Origin: Rhodopseudomonas palustris
Lineage (GTDB): Bacteria > Pseudomonadota > Alphaproteobacteria > Rhizobiales > Xanthobacteraceae
Assembly: GCA_016215605.1 (NCBI GenBank)
Contig: JACRJB010000004.1
Location: forward strand, 45,478 to 109,477
DNA length: 64,000 nt
Direction: 5' to 3'
Below, piece after piece: positions 26,913 to 36,800 of this stretch. Made by a program: the position numbers and the translations under genes. Under the pieces are notes generated by a model that saw only the letters and a list, made by a program, of their open reading frames with translations, was not told where the DNA came from and did no database searches. Numbering within the stretch: the first letter of the stretch is position 1; each line of letters starts with the position of its first letter.

Positions 26913-27983
26913 ATGTCCGAGACAATTGCCCAAACCACCGCTGCGCCACCCTCCGATGGATTTCGCGTCCGCCTGGTCGCCGTGCTCGGCGGGCTGGTGA
27001 TCGCCAACATCGCCGCCTGGGCCTGGGCGCTGACCGCGTTCGCCGGCCAGCCGGTGCTGATCGGCACCGCCGTGCTGGCCTACAGCCTCGGCCTGCGCCA
27101 CGCGCTCGACGCCGACCACATCGCGGCGATCGACAACGTCACCCGCAAGCTGATGCAGGAGGGCAAGCGGCCGGTCGCGGTCGGGCTGTTCTTCGCGCTC
27201 GGCCACTCCACCGTGGTGCTGGTGGCGTCGCTGGCGATCGCGCTGGCGGCCAATTCGCTGACCGAGCGATTCTCCGGCTATCGCGAGATCGGCGGCGTGA
27301 TCGGGACTTCGGCCTCGGCGCTGTTCCTGTTCGCGATCGCGATCGCGAATCTGTCGGTGCTGAGCGGCGTGTATCGCGCCTTCAAGAAGGTGCGGGCCGG
27401 CGAGGCGGTGCACGACGACGACATCGACGCGCTGCTGCAGCAGCGCGGCTGGCTGGCGCGGCTGTTCCGGCCGCTGTTCCGCTTCGTGTCGAAGAGCTGG
27501 CAGCTGTTTCCGATCGGCCTGCTGTTCGCGCTCGGCTTCGAGACCGCCAGCGAGATCAGCCTGTTCGGCCTCGCCGCCAATGCCTCCGGCACGATCTCGC
27601 ACTGGTCCATCCTGATCTTTCCGGCGCTGTTCGCCGCCGGCATGACGCTGGTCGATACGCTCGACGGCGTGCTGATGCTCGGCGCCTATGGTTGGGCCTA
27701 TCGCAACCCGGTGCGCAAACTGTACTACAACATGACCATCACGTCGGTCTCGGTGCTGGTCGCGATCGTGATCGGCGGCATCGAGACGCTCGGGCTGCTC
27801 GGCGGGCGGCTGCATCTCGAAGGCGCGTTCTGGGACTGGATCTCCGACCTCAACGCCAATCTCGGCTCGCTCGGCTACGGCATCGTCGCGCTGTTCGTCG
27901 CGAGCTGGATCGTCTCGACCATCATCTATCGCGTCAACGGCTACCACCGGCTCGACGAGCGCGCTCCCGTCGTGCAGGAATGA
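26913..27983 (+). CDS. NiCoT-family nickel/cobalt transporter
   Basis: This 356-aa inner-membrane permease has about eight hydrophobic spans. The signature metal-binding motif HX4DH appears as LRHALDADHIAAIDNVTRKL and a second as LFFALGHSTVV, both typical of HoxN/NixA/NicT proteins. Position directly behind a cobalamin riboswitch points to cobalt uptake for B12 synthesis. The ATG at 26913 has GGGGA upstream; a longer frame starting at 26844 runs into the riboswitch 3' side and is rejected. Confidence 0.93.
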   Translation: MSETIAQTTAAPPSDGFRVRLVAVLGGLVIANIAAWAWALTAFAGQPVLIGTAVLAYSLGLRHALDADHIAAIDNVTRKLMQEGKRPVAVGLFFALGHSTVVLVASLAIALAANSLTERFSGYREIGGVIGTSASALFLFAIAIANLSVLSGVYRAFKKVRAGEAVHDDDIDALLQQRGWLARLFRPLFRFVSKSWQLFPIGLLFALGFETASEISLFGLAANASGTISHWSILIFPALFAAGMTLVDTLDGVLMLGAYGWAYRNPVRKLYYNMTITSVSVLVAIVIGGIETLGLLGGRLHLEGAFWDWISDLNANLGSLGYGIVALFVASWIVSTIIYRVNGYHRLDERAPVVQE

Positions 27984-27990
27984 GCCCGAC

Positions 27991-29016
27991 ATGACAGTGC
28001 GTTCAAATCCCGCCTCGCGCGCGGGGGCGGTCACGGCCGCCCTGCTGGTCGGGGTCGGCTTGCTCATGATCGGCTCGCTCGGCGTCGGACCGGTGAAGCT
28101 GTCGCCGCTCACGGTGATGGACGCGCTGATCGGCCGCGGCGGCGACGTGCCGCAGATCATCGTGCAGCAGATCCGCCTGCCGCGCGCGATCCTGGCGCTG
28201 GCGATCGGCGCGATTCTCGGGCTGTCGGGCGCGGCGCTGCAGGGCCTGCTGCGCAATCCGCTGGCTTCGCCGTCGCTGTTCGGCGCGCCGCAATCGGCGG
28301 CGTTCGGCGCGGTGCTGATCATCGCGCTGGGCTGGGCCGACGTCAGGTCCTATGCGCTGCCGGTCGCCGGCATCACCATGGCCTTCGTTTCGGTGTTCGT
28401 GCTGCTGTCGGTCGCCGGGCGCAGCGCCAGCCTGTTGCTCTTGATCCTCGCGGGTCTGGCGATCTCGAGTCTCGCCGGCGCCGCGACCGCCCTGGTGATG
28501 AACCTGTCGAGCAATCCGTTCGCCAGCCTCGAGATCGCGTTCTGGCTGCTCGGCTCGCTGGAGGATCGCAGCTTCCGCCATGTGGCGCTGGCACTGCCCT
28601 TCATCGTGGTCGGCGCCGCGCTGCTGCTCAGTCAGCGCGCCGCGTTCCGTGCGCTCAGCCTCGGCGAGGAGACGGCGCAGAGTCTCGGCGTCGACGTCGC
28701 CCGGCTGCGGCTGATCGTGATCGTCGGCGTCGCGCTCGGCGTCGGCGGCGCGGTGTCGGTGTCGGGCACGATCGGCTTCATCGGCCTCGTCGCGCCGCAT
28801 CTGGTGCGGCCGCTGATCGGCCACGATCCGGCGCGATTGCTGATCCCGAGCGCGCTCGCAGGTTCCGCGCTGCTGCTCGCCGCCGATATTGCGGTGCGGA
28901 TCATCCCGTCGACCACCGACATCAAGGTCGGCGTGCTGACCTCGATCATCGGCGTGCCGTTCTTCCTGTATCTGATCGTGCGCCAGCGACGCGCGCTGGG
29001 CGGAGGCGTCGCATGA
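27991..29016 (+). CDS. btuC: FecCD/BtuC-type ABC transporter permease
   Basis: This is a 341-aa permease of the FecCD/BtuC family with about ten hydrophobic segments. Signatures include RLPRAILALAIGAILGLSGAALQGLLRNPLASP and GFIGLVAPHLVRPLIGHD. It forms the membrane channel of an importer for a vitamin B12-like corrinoid (or a siderophore). Its riboswitch-controlled operon favours corrinoid. It is 7 nt downstream of the Ni/Co permease and overlaps the ATPase gene by 4 nt. The gene symbol rests on context. Confidence 0.85.
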   Translation: MTVRSNPASRAGAVTAALLVGVGLLMIGSLGVGPVKLSPLTVMDALIGRGGDVPQIIVQQIRLPRAILALAIGAILGLSGAALQGLLRNPLASPSLFGAPQSAAFGAVLIIALGWADVRSYALPVAGITMAFVSVFVLLSVAGRSASLLLLILAGLAISSLAGAATALVMNLSSNPFASLEIAFWLLGSLEDRSFRHVALALPFIVVGAALLLSQRAAFRALSLGEETAQSLGVDVARLRLIVIVGVALGVGGAVSVSGTIGFIGLVAPHLVRPLIGHDPARLLIPSALAGSALLLAADIAVRIIPSTTDIKVGVLTSIIGVPFFLYLIVRQRRALGGGVA

Positions 29017-29795
29017 GCACGCCGGCCTTCCTCGTCGCCCGCGATCTCGGCGTCATCCTCTCCGGCCGCGACGTGCTGCACGGCGTCTCGCTGCAGCTCG
29101 CGCGCGGCCATCTGGTCGCCTTGGTCGGCCCGAACGGCGCCGGCAAGACCACGCTGCTGCGCGCGCTGGCGGGGCTCGTCGAGTCGCGCGGCGAGGTGCG
29201 GGTCGGCGGCGATGCGCTGGCGGCGCTGCCGCTGCGCGAACGTGCCAAGCGGTTCGGCTATCTGCCGCAGGGTCATCTGGTGCATTGGCCGCTGCCGGTG
29301 CGCGACGTCGTCGCGCTCGGCCGGTTTCCGCACGGCGCCACCGATCCGGCGCGGTTGTCGCCGCGCGACGACGAAGCGGTCGCGCGCGCGATGCAGATCA
29401 CCGACGTGGTGCAGTTCGCCGAACGCAGCGTCACCGAACTCTCCGGCGGCGAGCGCAGCCGCGTCGCGCTGGCGCGGGTGCTGGCGGTCGAGGCGCCGGT
29501 GGTGCTGGCCGACGAGCCGACCGCGTCGCTCGATCCGCGCTATCAGCTCGACGTGATGCAGACGCTGCGCCGGGCCGCCGATGCCGGCGCGCTGGTGATC
29601 GTGGTGACGCACGATCTCGGCCTCGCCGCGCGCTTCGCCGACACCGTGCTGGTGATGGCCGGCGGCAAGCTCGCGGCGCAGGGCACGCCGCATCAGGCGT
29701 TGTCGGACGACATCCTGCGGCAGGTGTTTCGCGTCAGCGCCTATCGGGCCGACTATCAGGACAGCGGCGTGATCCTGCCCTGGGCTGGAGTCTGA
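29013..29795 (+). CDS. btuD: ABC transporter ATPase, BtuD-like
   Basis: This 260-aa ATP-binding subunit has Walker [12 protein letters not shown], the ABC signature LSGGERSRVALARVL and Walker B VVLADEPTASLD. It belongs to the iron-chelate/B12 importer group and partners the upstream permease, with which it overlaps by 4 nt. The binding protein is encoded 3 nt downstream. Corrinoid is the likely substrate given the riboswitch. Confidence 0.88.
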   Translation: MSTPAFLVARDLGVILSGRDVLHGVSLQLARGHLVALVGPNGAGKTTLLRALAGLVESRGEVRVGGDALAALPLRERAKRFGYLPQGHLVHWPLPVRDVVALGRFPHGATDPARLSPRDDEAVARAMQITDVVQFAERSVTELSGGERSRVALARVLAVEAPVVLADEPTASLDPRYQLDVMQTLRRAADAGALVIVVTHDLGLAARFADTVLVMAGGKLAAQGTPHQALSDDILRQVFRVSAYRADYQDSGVILPWAGV

Positions 29796-29798
29796 ACG

Positions 29799-30644
29799 AT
29801 GCGCGCCCGCGCATGGCCTCTGCTTCTGCTCGCCCTTGCGTTCGTCGCAGTGCTGTCCGCCGCCGCGGCCGCCGGGCCGCTGCCGCGGGTGGCGTCGATC
29901 AATGTCTGCACCGATCAGCTGGTGATGACGCTGGCCGATCCGGAGCAGATCCTCGGGCTCAGTCCCTATGCGCGCGACGAGGCGCGGTCGTTCCTGTCGG
30001 ATCGGGCCGGCGGCTTTCCGCTGTTGTCCGGCGAGGCCGAGGATGCGCTGATGCTGAGGGCGGACATCGTCGTCGCCGGCCGCTACACGAAGCGCGCGAC
30101 CCGCGAGTTGTTGAAGCAACAGGGCCAGCGCGTGATCGAGTTCGACTCGGCGCGCACGCTGGACGAGGTCAAGGCGCAGATCCGGGTGATGGGCGACCTG
30201 CTGGGTCACCCCGACCGCGCCGCGGCGGCGAACGCCCGGATCGACGCCGCGATCGAGCGCGCCCGGAAAGCCGCGTCCGACAAGCCTTTTCGCGTGTTGC
30301 CGGTGGAGCGGCGCGGCTGGGTCTCGGGTCGCGACAGCCTGATCAATGCGCTGCTGTCGACTGTCGGTCTGGCCAATGCCGCGGGCGCCCTCGGCATCAA
30401 ATCCGGCGGCTTCGCGTCGCTCGAAGCGATCGTCAGCGCGCAGCCGGACTATCTGCTGATCTCGGAAGACAGCGACTTTGCCGAGGACGAGGGCCGCGCC
30501 TTCGTGCTGCATCCGGCGCTGGAGCGGGCCTATCCGCCGTCGAAGCGGATCACGATCCCGGAAAAGCTGACGGTGTGCGGCGGGCCGATGCTCGCCGATG
30601 CGCTCGATCGCCTCACCGCGGAACTCTTGCGCCTGGAGCGCTGA
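29799..30644 (+). CDS. btuF: BtuF-like corrinoid/iron-chelate binding protein
   Basis: This 281-aa periplasmic protein has an N-terminal signal (residues 1-25, Ala/Leu-rich, ending AAAAG). The class III solute-binding fold follows (PRVASINVCTDQLVMTL at the first strand, then VVAGRYTKRATRELL). It should deliver corrinoid to the preceding BtuCD-like pair. It begins 3 nt after the ATPase stop and is followed 2 nt later by cbiB, so the five genes form one unit. No outer-membrane receptor gene is in this window. Confidence 0.82.
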   Translation: MRARAWPLLLLALAFVAVLSAAAAAGPLPRVASINVCTDQLVMTLADPEQILGLSPYARDEARSFLSDRAGGFPLLSGEAEDALMLRADIVVAGRYTKRATRELLKQQGQRVIEFDSARTLDEVKAQIRVMGDLLGHPDRAAAANARIDAAIERARKAASDKPFRVLPVERRGWVSGRDSLINALLSTVGLANAAGALGIKSGGFASLEAIVSAQPDYLLISEDSDFAEDEGRAFVLHPALERAYPPSKRITIPEKLTVCGGPMLADALDRLTAELLRLER

Positions 30645-30645
30645 C

Positions 30646-31617
30646 ATGCTGTTCGATTCCGACGCGCTGCTGATCGTCGTGCTGGCGCTGCTGATCGATG
30701 CGCTGATCGGCGATCCGGACTGGCTGTGGAAGCGGCTGGCGCATCCGGTGGTGCTGATCGGCGCGGTGATCGGCTGGCTCGATCGCGTGCTCAATCGCGA
30801 GGACTGGACCGAGCGTCGGCGCAAATTCGGCGGGATTCTTGCCGTTCTGGCGCTGATTACCATCGCTGGAATCATTGGTTTTTTTCTCGAGGCAAACTTG
30901 AGGCAAACCTGGGGCGGGTTTGCCGCAACAGCCGCGCTCGCGGCGACGCTGATCGCGCAGCGGAGTCTGTACGACCACGTCGCGCGAGTCCGCGACGCGT
31001 TCGGCGCCGGCGGCCTGGAGGCGGCGCGCGAGAAGGTGTCGCTGATCGTCGGCCGCGATCCGCAGACGCTGGACGAGGCGGGGGTGTGCCGCGCCGCGAT
31101 CGAATCCTGCGCCGAGAATTTTTCCGACGGCGTGGTCGCGCCGGTGTTCTGGCTGGCGCTGCTCGGGCTGCCGGGTCTGCTGATCTACAAGGCGATCAAC
31201 ACCGCGGATTCGATGATCGGTCATCTCAATCCGCGCTACCGGTCGTTCGGCTGGGCGGCGGCGCGGCTCGACGACCTCGTCAATCTCATTCCCGCGCGAC
31301 TATCAGGACTGCTGATCGCGCTCGTCGCGCCGGCGGTGCGCGGATCGGTCAAGCAGTCGTTTGCGACGATGCGCCGCGACGCGGGCAAACATCGCTCGCC
31401 GAATGCCGGCTGGCCGGAGGCGGCGATGGCTGGCGCGCTCGGCGTCGCGCTGGCCGGGCCGCGGACCTATGCGGGGCGAGTCACCGACGATCCGTTTCTC
31501 AACGACGGCGGACGCGCCGCGGCGACGCCGCAGGATATCGGCCGCGCCACCCGCGTGCTGATTGCGGCCTGCGTGCTGCAGGCGCTGGTCTACGCGGCGC
31601 TCTGGTTGGTGCTCTGA
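30646..31617 (+). CDS. cbiB: Adenosylcobinamide-phosphate synthase (CbiB/CobD)
   Basis: This 323-aa integral membrane enzyme attaches the aminopropanol (or its phosphate) arm to adenosylcobyric acid. Family signatures are [22 protein letters not shown] at the start and [25 protein letters not shown]. The start at 30646 follows btuF by 2 nt. The gene ends inside the convergent cobQ: the last 28 nt are shared tail to tail. The product is called CobD in the Pseudomonas-type nomenclature. Confidence 0.93.
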   Translation: MLFDSDALLIVVLALLIDALIGDPDWLWKRLAHPVVLIGAVIGWLDRVLNREDWTERRRKFGGILAVLALITIAGIIGFFLEANLRQTWGGFAATAALAATLIAQRSLYDHVARVRDAFGAGGLEAAREKVSLIVGRDPQTLDEAGVCRAAIESCAENFSDGVVAPVFWLALLGLPGLLIYKAINTADSMIGHLNPRYRSFGWAAARLDDLVNLIPARLSGLLIALVAPAVRGSVKQSFATMRRDAGKHRSPNAGWPEAAMAGALGVALAGPRTYAGRVTDDPFLNDGGRAAATPQDIGRATRVLIAACVLQALVYAALWLVL

Positions 31618-33077
31618 CGCGACCGGGCGATCGCGATCATTTGCTCGACGTCGAGATGCGCTTCGAGATGATCGGCCAGCGCATCGAGTGCGGCTTCGAC
31701 CTGGGTGTCGTAGGCGAGCTCGGAGGCGATGCCGAGGCCGGCGAGCCAGGCCTTGCGGAACGTATCGTTCGTAAACAGCCCGTGCAGATAAGTGCCCTGC
31801 ACCCGGCCGTCGCGCGAAATCGCGCCGTCGGGGCGGCCGTCGATCGTCACCACGGGGCGTGCGCAGTCCGGGCCGTGGCTGCGGCCGAGGTGGATCTCGT
31901 AGCCGTCGACCGGCGCGCCGGTGGCGCTGTGCGTGCCGCTGACTAGTGTGGTGGATTTGTCGCCCTGCATCAGCGTGTCGATGTCGAGCAGTCCGAGGCC
32001 GTCGACCGTGCCGGGCGCGCCGTCGATGCCGTCGGGATCGGCGATCGTGCGGCCGAGCATCTGATAGCCGCCGCACAGCCCGAGCAGATGGCCGCCGCGG
32101 CGGACATGGGCGGCGATGTCGATGTCCCAGCCCTGCGCGCGCAGGAAGGCGAGATCGCCGAGCGTCGACTTGCTGCCGGGAAGGATCACCACGTCGGCGT
32201 CCGCCGGAATCGGCTGGCCGGGCGGCACGAACACCAGCTTGACGCCGGGCTCCATGCCGAGCGGATCGAGGTCGTCGAAATTGGCGATCCGCGCCAGCAT
32301 CGGCACCGCGATGATGCGCTTCGACGATGAGGCGCGGGCGCGATCGAGATCGACCGCGTCTTCGGCCGGAAGTAACGCGGCGCTCGGCAGCCATGGCACC
32401 ACGCCGAGTGACGGCCAGCCGGTGAGCTCGGTGATCGCGACGAGGCCGTGATCGAACAGCCGGACGTCGCCGCGGAATTTGTTGATCAGATAGCCGCGCA
32501 TCATCGCGCGCTCATCATCGTTCAGCACCAGATGGGTGCCGGCGAGGCTGGCGATCACGCCGCCGCGCTCGATGTCGCCGGCGATCACCACCGGGACGTT
32601 GGCGGCGAGCGCGAAGCCCATATTGGCGATGTCGCCGGCGCGCAGATTGATCTCGGCCGGCGAGCCGGCGCCCTCGATCAGCACGATGTCGGCGCCGCGG
32701 GCCAGCCGCGCGAAGCTGTCGAGCACATGCGGCAGCAGCGCCGCCTTCTTGTCCAAGAAGTTCTTCGCGCCGAGCCGGCCGAAGCGCTGGCCCTGCACGA
32801 TCACCTGCGCGCCGGTGTCGGTCTCGGGCTTCAGCAGCACCGGATTCATGTGCACGCTCGGCGGCAGCCTGGCGGCGCGCGCCTGCACCGCCTGGGCGCG
32901 GCCGATCTCGCCGCCGTCCGCGGTGACGGCCGCATTGTTCGACATGTTCTGCGGCTTGAACGGCGCGACCTTCATGCCCCGCCGCACCAGCACCCGGCAC
33001 AACCCCGCCACCAGCGTCGACTTGCCGGCATTGGAGCAGGTGCCCTGGATCATCAGCGCGGGGGTGGGGGGACTCAT
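31590..33077 (-). CDS. cobQ: Cobyric acid synthase CobQ
   Basis: This 495-aa enzyme amidates adenosylcobyrinic acid a,c-diamide at four positions, using glutamine and ATP. The N-terminal P-loop-like segment reads [15 protein letters not shown] and the amidotransferase nucleophile is in [11 protein letters not shown]. The ATG at 33077 ([12 protein letters not shown]) gives the family length. An upstream extension of 47 codons comes from a palindromic repeat at 33098-33230. It is the last gene of the minus-strand cob operon; its 3' end overlaps cbiB by 28 nt in convergent orientation. Confidence 0.94.
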   Translation of the reverse strand: MSPPTPALMIQGTCSNAGKSTLVAGLCRVLVRRGMKVAPFKPQNMSNNAAVTADGGEIGRAQAVQARAARLPPSVHMNPVLLKPETDTGAQVIVQGQRFGRLGAKNFLDKKAALLPHVLDSFARLARGADIVLIEGAGSPAEINLRAGDIANMGFALAANVPVVIAGDIERGGVIASLAGTHLVLNDDERAMMRGYLINKFRGDVRLFDHGLVAITELTGWPSLGVVPWLPSAALLPAEDAVDLDRARASSSKRIIAVPMLARIANFDDLDPLGMEPGVKLVFVPPGQPIPADADVVILPGSKSTLGDLAFLRAQGWDIDIAAHVRRGGHLLGLCGGYQMLGRTIADPDGIDGAPGTVDGLGLLDIDTLMQGDKSTTLVSGTHSATGAPVDGYEIHLGRSHGPDCARPVVTIDGRPDGAISRDGRVQGTYLHGLFTNDTFRKAWLAGLGIASELAYDTQVEAALDALADHLEAHLDVEQMIAIARSRQSTNQSAA

Positions 33078-33097
33078 TGGCGCACGGCGTTCGTTGA

Positions 33098-33230
33098 ACC
33101 CCTGCCCCTTGCGGGGAGGGTCGGCCGAGCGAAGCGGAGGCCGGGGTGGGGGTACCACGAGCACAGTGCCTGGGGCACCCCCACCCGGCCGGCCTGCGGC
33201 CGTCCACCCTCCCCGCAAGGGGGAGGGTAA
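33098..33230. repeat. Large interspersed palindromic repeat, copy 2
   Basis: About 133 nt: one arm CCCCTTGCGGGGAGGG with GGGGTGGGGG and the opposite arm CCCCCACCC with CCCTCCCCGCAAGGGGGAGGG, plus internal GC hairpins (GGCCGGCCTGCGGCC). It sits between cobO and cobQ in the minus-strand operon, so it is probably transcribed and could act as an mRNA stabiliser. Same family as copies at 2647, 35267 and 46791. Confidence 0.8.
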
Positions 33231-33270
33231 GAGCAGTGGCGCCCCGGAATGACGAACGATGGGATGTGTA

Positions 33271-33897
33271 TCAAAACTCCACGCCCTTCTGCGCCTTCAC
33301 GCCGCTGCGGAACGGGTGCTTCACCAAAGTCATCTCGGTCACCAGATCGGCGATCTCGATCAGCGCCGGGTTGGCATTGCGGCCGGTGATCACCACGTGT
33401 TTGTCGGCCGGCTTTTCGTCGAGCAGGAAGGCGATCACTTCGGAGATCGGCAGATAGTCGTAGCGTAGCACGATGTTGAGTTCGTCGAGCAGCACCATGC
33501 GATGGCGGTCGTCGCGGATCAACTCCTTGGCGCGTTCCCAGCCGGCGCGGGCGGCGGCGACGTCGCGTTCGCGGTCCTGGGTTTCCCAGGTGAAGCCTTC
33601 GCCCATGATGTGCAGCGTCACCAGATCGGGGAATTTCGCCAGCAGTTTGGCCTCGCCGGTGTTCCATTTCTCCGACTTGGTGAAATGCACCACGCCGACC
33701 GGCATGTCGTGGCCGATGTGGCGGAACACCATGCCGAGCGCCGCCGAGGTCTTGCCCTTGCCGGTGCCGGTGTGGACGATCAGCAGGCCTTTCTGATCGG
33801 TCATGCCTTCGAGCTTGCGGTCGTGCGCAGCCTTGCGCTTCTTCGCCTTCTCGGCGTGGCGGGCGTTGTCGTCGCGCTCGGGGGCGGCGTCGGTCAT
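33271..33897 (-). CDS. cobO: Cob(I)yrinic acid a,c-diamide adenosyltransferase CobO
   Basis: This 208-aa ATP:corrinoid adenosyltransferase has a Walker A of [12 protein letters not shown] and the conserved [14 protein letters not shown] and [16 protein letters not shown] segments. It adds the upper adenosyl ligand to the corrinoid. The start at 33897 overlaps the cobN stop by 4 nt. A much longer frame upstream is a shadow of cobN. It feeds CobQ, encoded next in the same operon. Confidence 0.95.
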   Translation of the reverse strand: MTDAAPERDDNARHAEKAKKRKAAHDRKLEGMTDQKGLLIVHTGTGKGKTSAALGMVFRHIGHDMPVGVVHFTKSEKWNTGEAKLLAKFPDLVTLHIMGEGFTWETQDRERDVAAARAGWERAKELIRDDRHRMVLLDELNIVLRYDYLPISEVIAFLLDEKPADKHVVITGRNANPALIEIADLVTEMTLVKHPFRSGVKAQKGVEF

Positions 33898-36800
33898 GCG
33901 GTTTCCTTGGTCATGAGTTCGGCGAGCAGATCGGCGGCGCGGTTGGAGCGCGGCGTCCACAGGCCGCGCCGGATCGCTTCGGCGAAGCGCTCGGCGGTGT
34001 CGCGCAGCGCCGCCGGGTTGGCGTCGTGCATGAAGTCGCGGACCTTGTCGTCGTCCAGATAGGCGGCGAACAGCTGGTCGAAATGGTGGTGCCCGACGGC
34101 GTCGGTCGAGGCGGCGAAGCCGAACAGATAGTCGACGGTCGCGGCGATCTCGGAGGCGCCCTTGTAGCCGTGGCGCATCACGCCTTTGATCCATTTCGGA
34201 TTGGCGGCGCGGCCGCGCACCACGCGGCTGATCTCGTGGCTCAGCGTCCGCGGCAGCGGCGCCTCCGGGCGCGAGCTGTCGACATGGGCGATCTTCGGCG
34301 CCGTGCCGGAGAGCGTCTCGACCGCCGCCGCGAGGCCGCCGATGAACTGGTAGTAATCGTCGGAATCGAGAATATCGTGCTCGCGGTTGTCCTGGGTCTG
34401 CGCCACCAGCTGCGTCGCCGTCAGCCGCGCCGCGAGGGCGTCGCGGGCCTCGCTGCCGTCGTGGCCGCTGCCATAGGCGTAGCCGCTCCAGGCCAGATAG
34501 GCGCCCGCGAGATCGCCGCGGCTGTCCCAACCGCCGTCGTCGATCAGCGCCTGCAGGCCGGCGCCATAGGCGCCGGGTTTGGAGCCGAACACGCGGTAGG
34601 CCGCCTGCCGCCGCGCTTGCACGGCGTCGAGGCCGGCCTGCGTGAGCTCGTCGGTGCGGACGCGGACATGGGCGGCGATCGGATTGCCGTCGTCCGGCTC
34701 GTCGAGCGCGGCGATCGCCGCGACCGCGCTGGCGATCAGGTCCATCTGCACCGGGAAGGCGTCGCGAAACAGGCCGGAGACGCGGAAAGTGACGTCGACG
34801 CGCGGCCGCTTCAGCTCGGACAGCGGCACGATGCTGAAGCCGGTGACGCGGCCGGTGGCGTCCTCCCAGGTCGGGCGGGCGCCGATCAGCGCCAGCGCCT
34901 GGGCGACGTCGTCGCCGCCGGTGCGCATGTTGGCGGTGCCCCACGCCGACAGCGCGATGCTCCGCGGCCACTGGCCTTCGCTCTGCCAATAGGACTCGAC
35001 CAGCCGCTCGGCGGCGAGCGCGCCGATCCGCCAGGCCGAGGGCGTCGGCACCGCGCGGACATCGACCGCGAAGAAATTGCGCCCGGTCGGCAGCACGTCG
35101 GGCCGGCCACGGGTCGGCGCGCCGGACGGGCCGGGCCGGACGAAGCGGCCGCCGAGCCCGCGCAGCAGCGCATCGCGCTCGGCATCGCCGGAGGCCTCGA
35201 TCGCGTGGCGGAGCGTGGCGGCGATCCAGTCGAGCACGGGCCGGGCGTGCGGCCATGCGTGCTCTTCACCCTCTCCCCTCGTGGGAGAGGGTGGCGCGGA
35301 TATCGTCCGCGCCGGGTGAGGGGGCGCCGCGCGCACGGATGACAACTGGAGGGCACCGTCTGCCGCCGACCCCTCACCCGGCACCGACTGCGTCGGTGCC
35401 ACCCTCTCCCGCAAGGGGAGAGGGTTGGGCTGTGCGCGTGGAAGGGCCGAGACTAACCGAGATGCAAGGAGCTCGATGCGTTCGACGGTGTCGCCATTGG
35501 TGCGCCAGAGGCTTTCGCTGAGATCGGCGAGAATCGCCGGGCGGGGGCCGGTGTAGTCCGCGGCCAGATCACGCGTCAGCGGATCGAACGCGCCGCCGCT
35601 CGCATCGGTGAGCCCCAGATCCAGCGCCAGCGCGCGGTGCAGCGAGGCGTCCTGCGGCTTGAGGTCGGAGCGCGGCAGCCGCGCGATCGACACCAGCAGG
35701 TCGTCGCGCTGCGCCGGCTTCGGGGTGCGGCCGAAGATGTGCAGGCCGTCGCGGATCTGCATGTCCTTGAGGTCGCACAGATGCGCGTCGATCGCCCGCA
35801 GCGCGTCGAGCGTCGGGGTGTCGCGGCCGATCGCGACGTCGGCGTCGAGCCGTGTGGCGCGGGCCAGCGACAGGATGTCGTCGGCGATCGCGTCGGCGCG
35901 TTTCGGATCGAGATCGGCGGCGAGCGCGTATTCGTCGACCAGCGCCTCCAGCCGCGCCATCTCGTCGTGCAGTTCGGCACGGGTCAGCGGCGGCGTCAGA
36001 TGATCGACGATCACCGCGGCGGTGCGGCGCTTGGCCTGGATGCCCTCGCCGGGGTCGTTGACGATGAACGGATAGAGATGCGGCAGCGGCCCGAGCAGCG
36101 CGCTCGGGAAACAGTCGCGCGACAGCCCGGCGCTCTTGCCCGGCAGCCATTCGAGATTGCCGTGCTTGCCGAGATGGATCGCCGCATGGGCGTCGAACGC
36201 GCGGCGCAGCCACAGATAGAACGCCAGATAATGATGCGGCGGCGCCAGATCCGGATCGTGGAAGCTGGACTTCGGATCGATGTTGTAGCCGCGCGCCGGC
36301 TGCACCCCGACCAGGATGTTGCCGAAGCGATGCAGGCCGAGCCGGAAACCGCCGTCGGCGACGTACGGATCGGCCTCGGGCCGTCCCCAGCGCGTTTCGA
36401 CGGCGCGGCGGATCGCGTCCGGTAATTGCGCGAAGGCGGCCTTGTAGTCCGCGACCGGCCAGGCCACGCCGCCGACGCGCTGATCGCGCCCGGCCAGCGC
36501 ATTGGTCGGACCGCGCTGCAGAATCTGCATCAGTTCCGCGGTGTCCATCGGCAGCGCACCGGTGTCGTAGCCCTCGGCGCGCAGCGCGAACAGCAGGTCG
36601 TGCAGCGATTGCGGCGTGTCGAGCCCGACGCCGTTGCCGAGCCGGCCGTCGCGATTCGGATAGTTGGCGAGCACGATGCTGATGCGGCGCTTGCGGATCG
36701 GCAGCCGGCGCAGCCGCACCCAGGCTTTCGCAAGATCGGCGGCGGCGTCGATGCGGTCGTCGAGCGGCTGATACACGGTCGGCGCGTATTCGCCATCGTC

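Noticed and set aside
28632..30875. A 747-codon minus-strand frame across the BtuCDF-like genes
   Set aside because: Antisense to three overlapping genes with clear ABC motifs.
33271..35256. A 661-codon frame containing CobO
   Set aside because: The first ~450 codons are a shadow of cobN. The CobO part begins at 33897.
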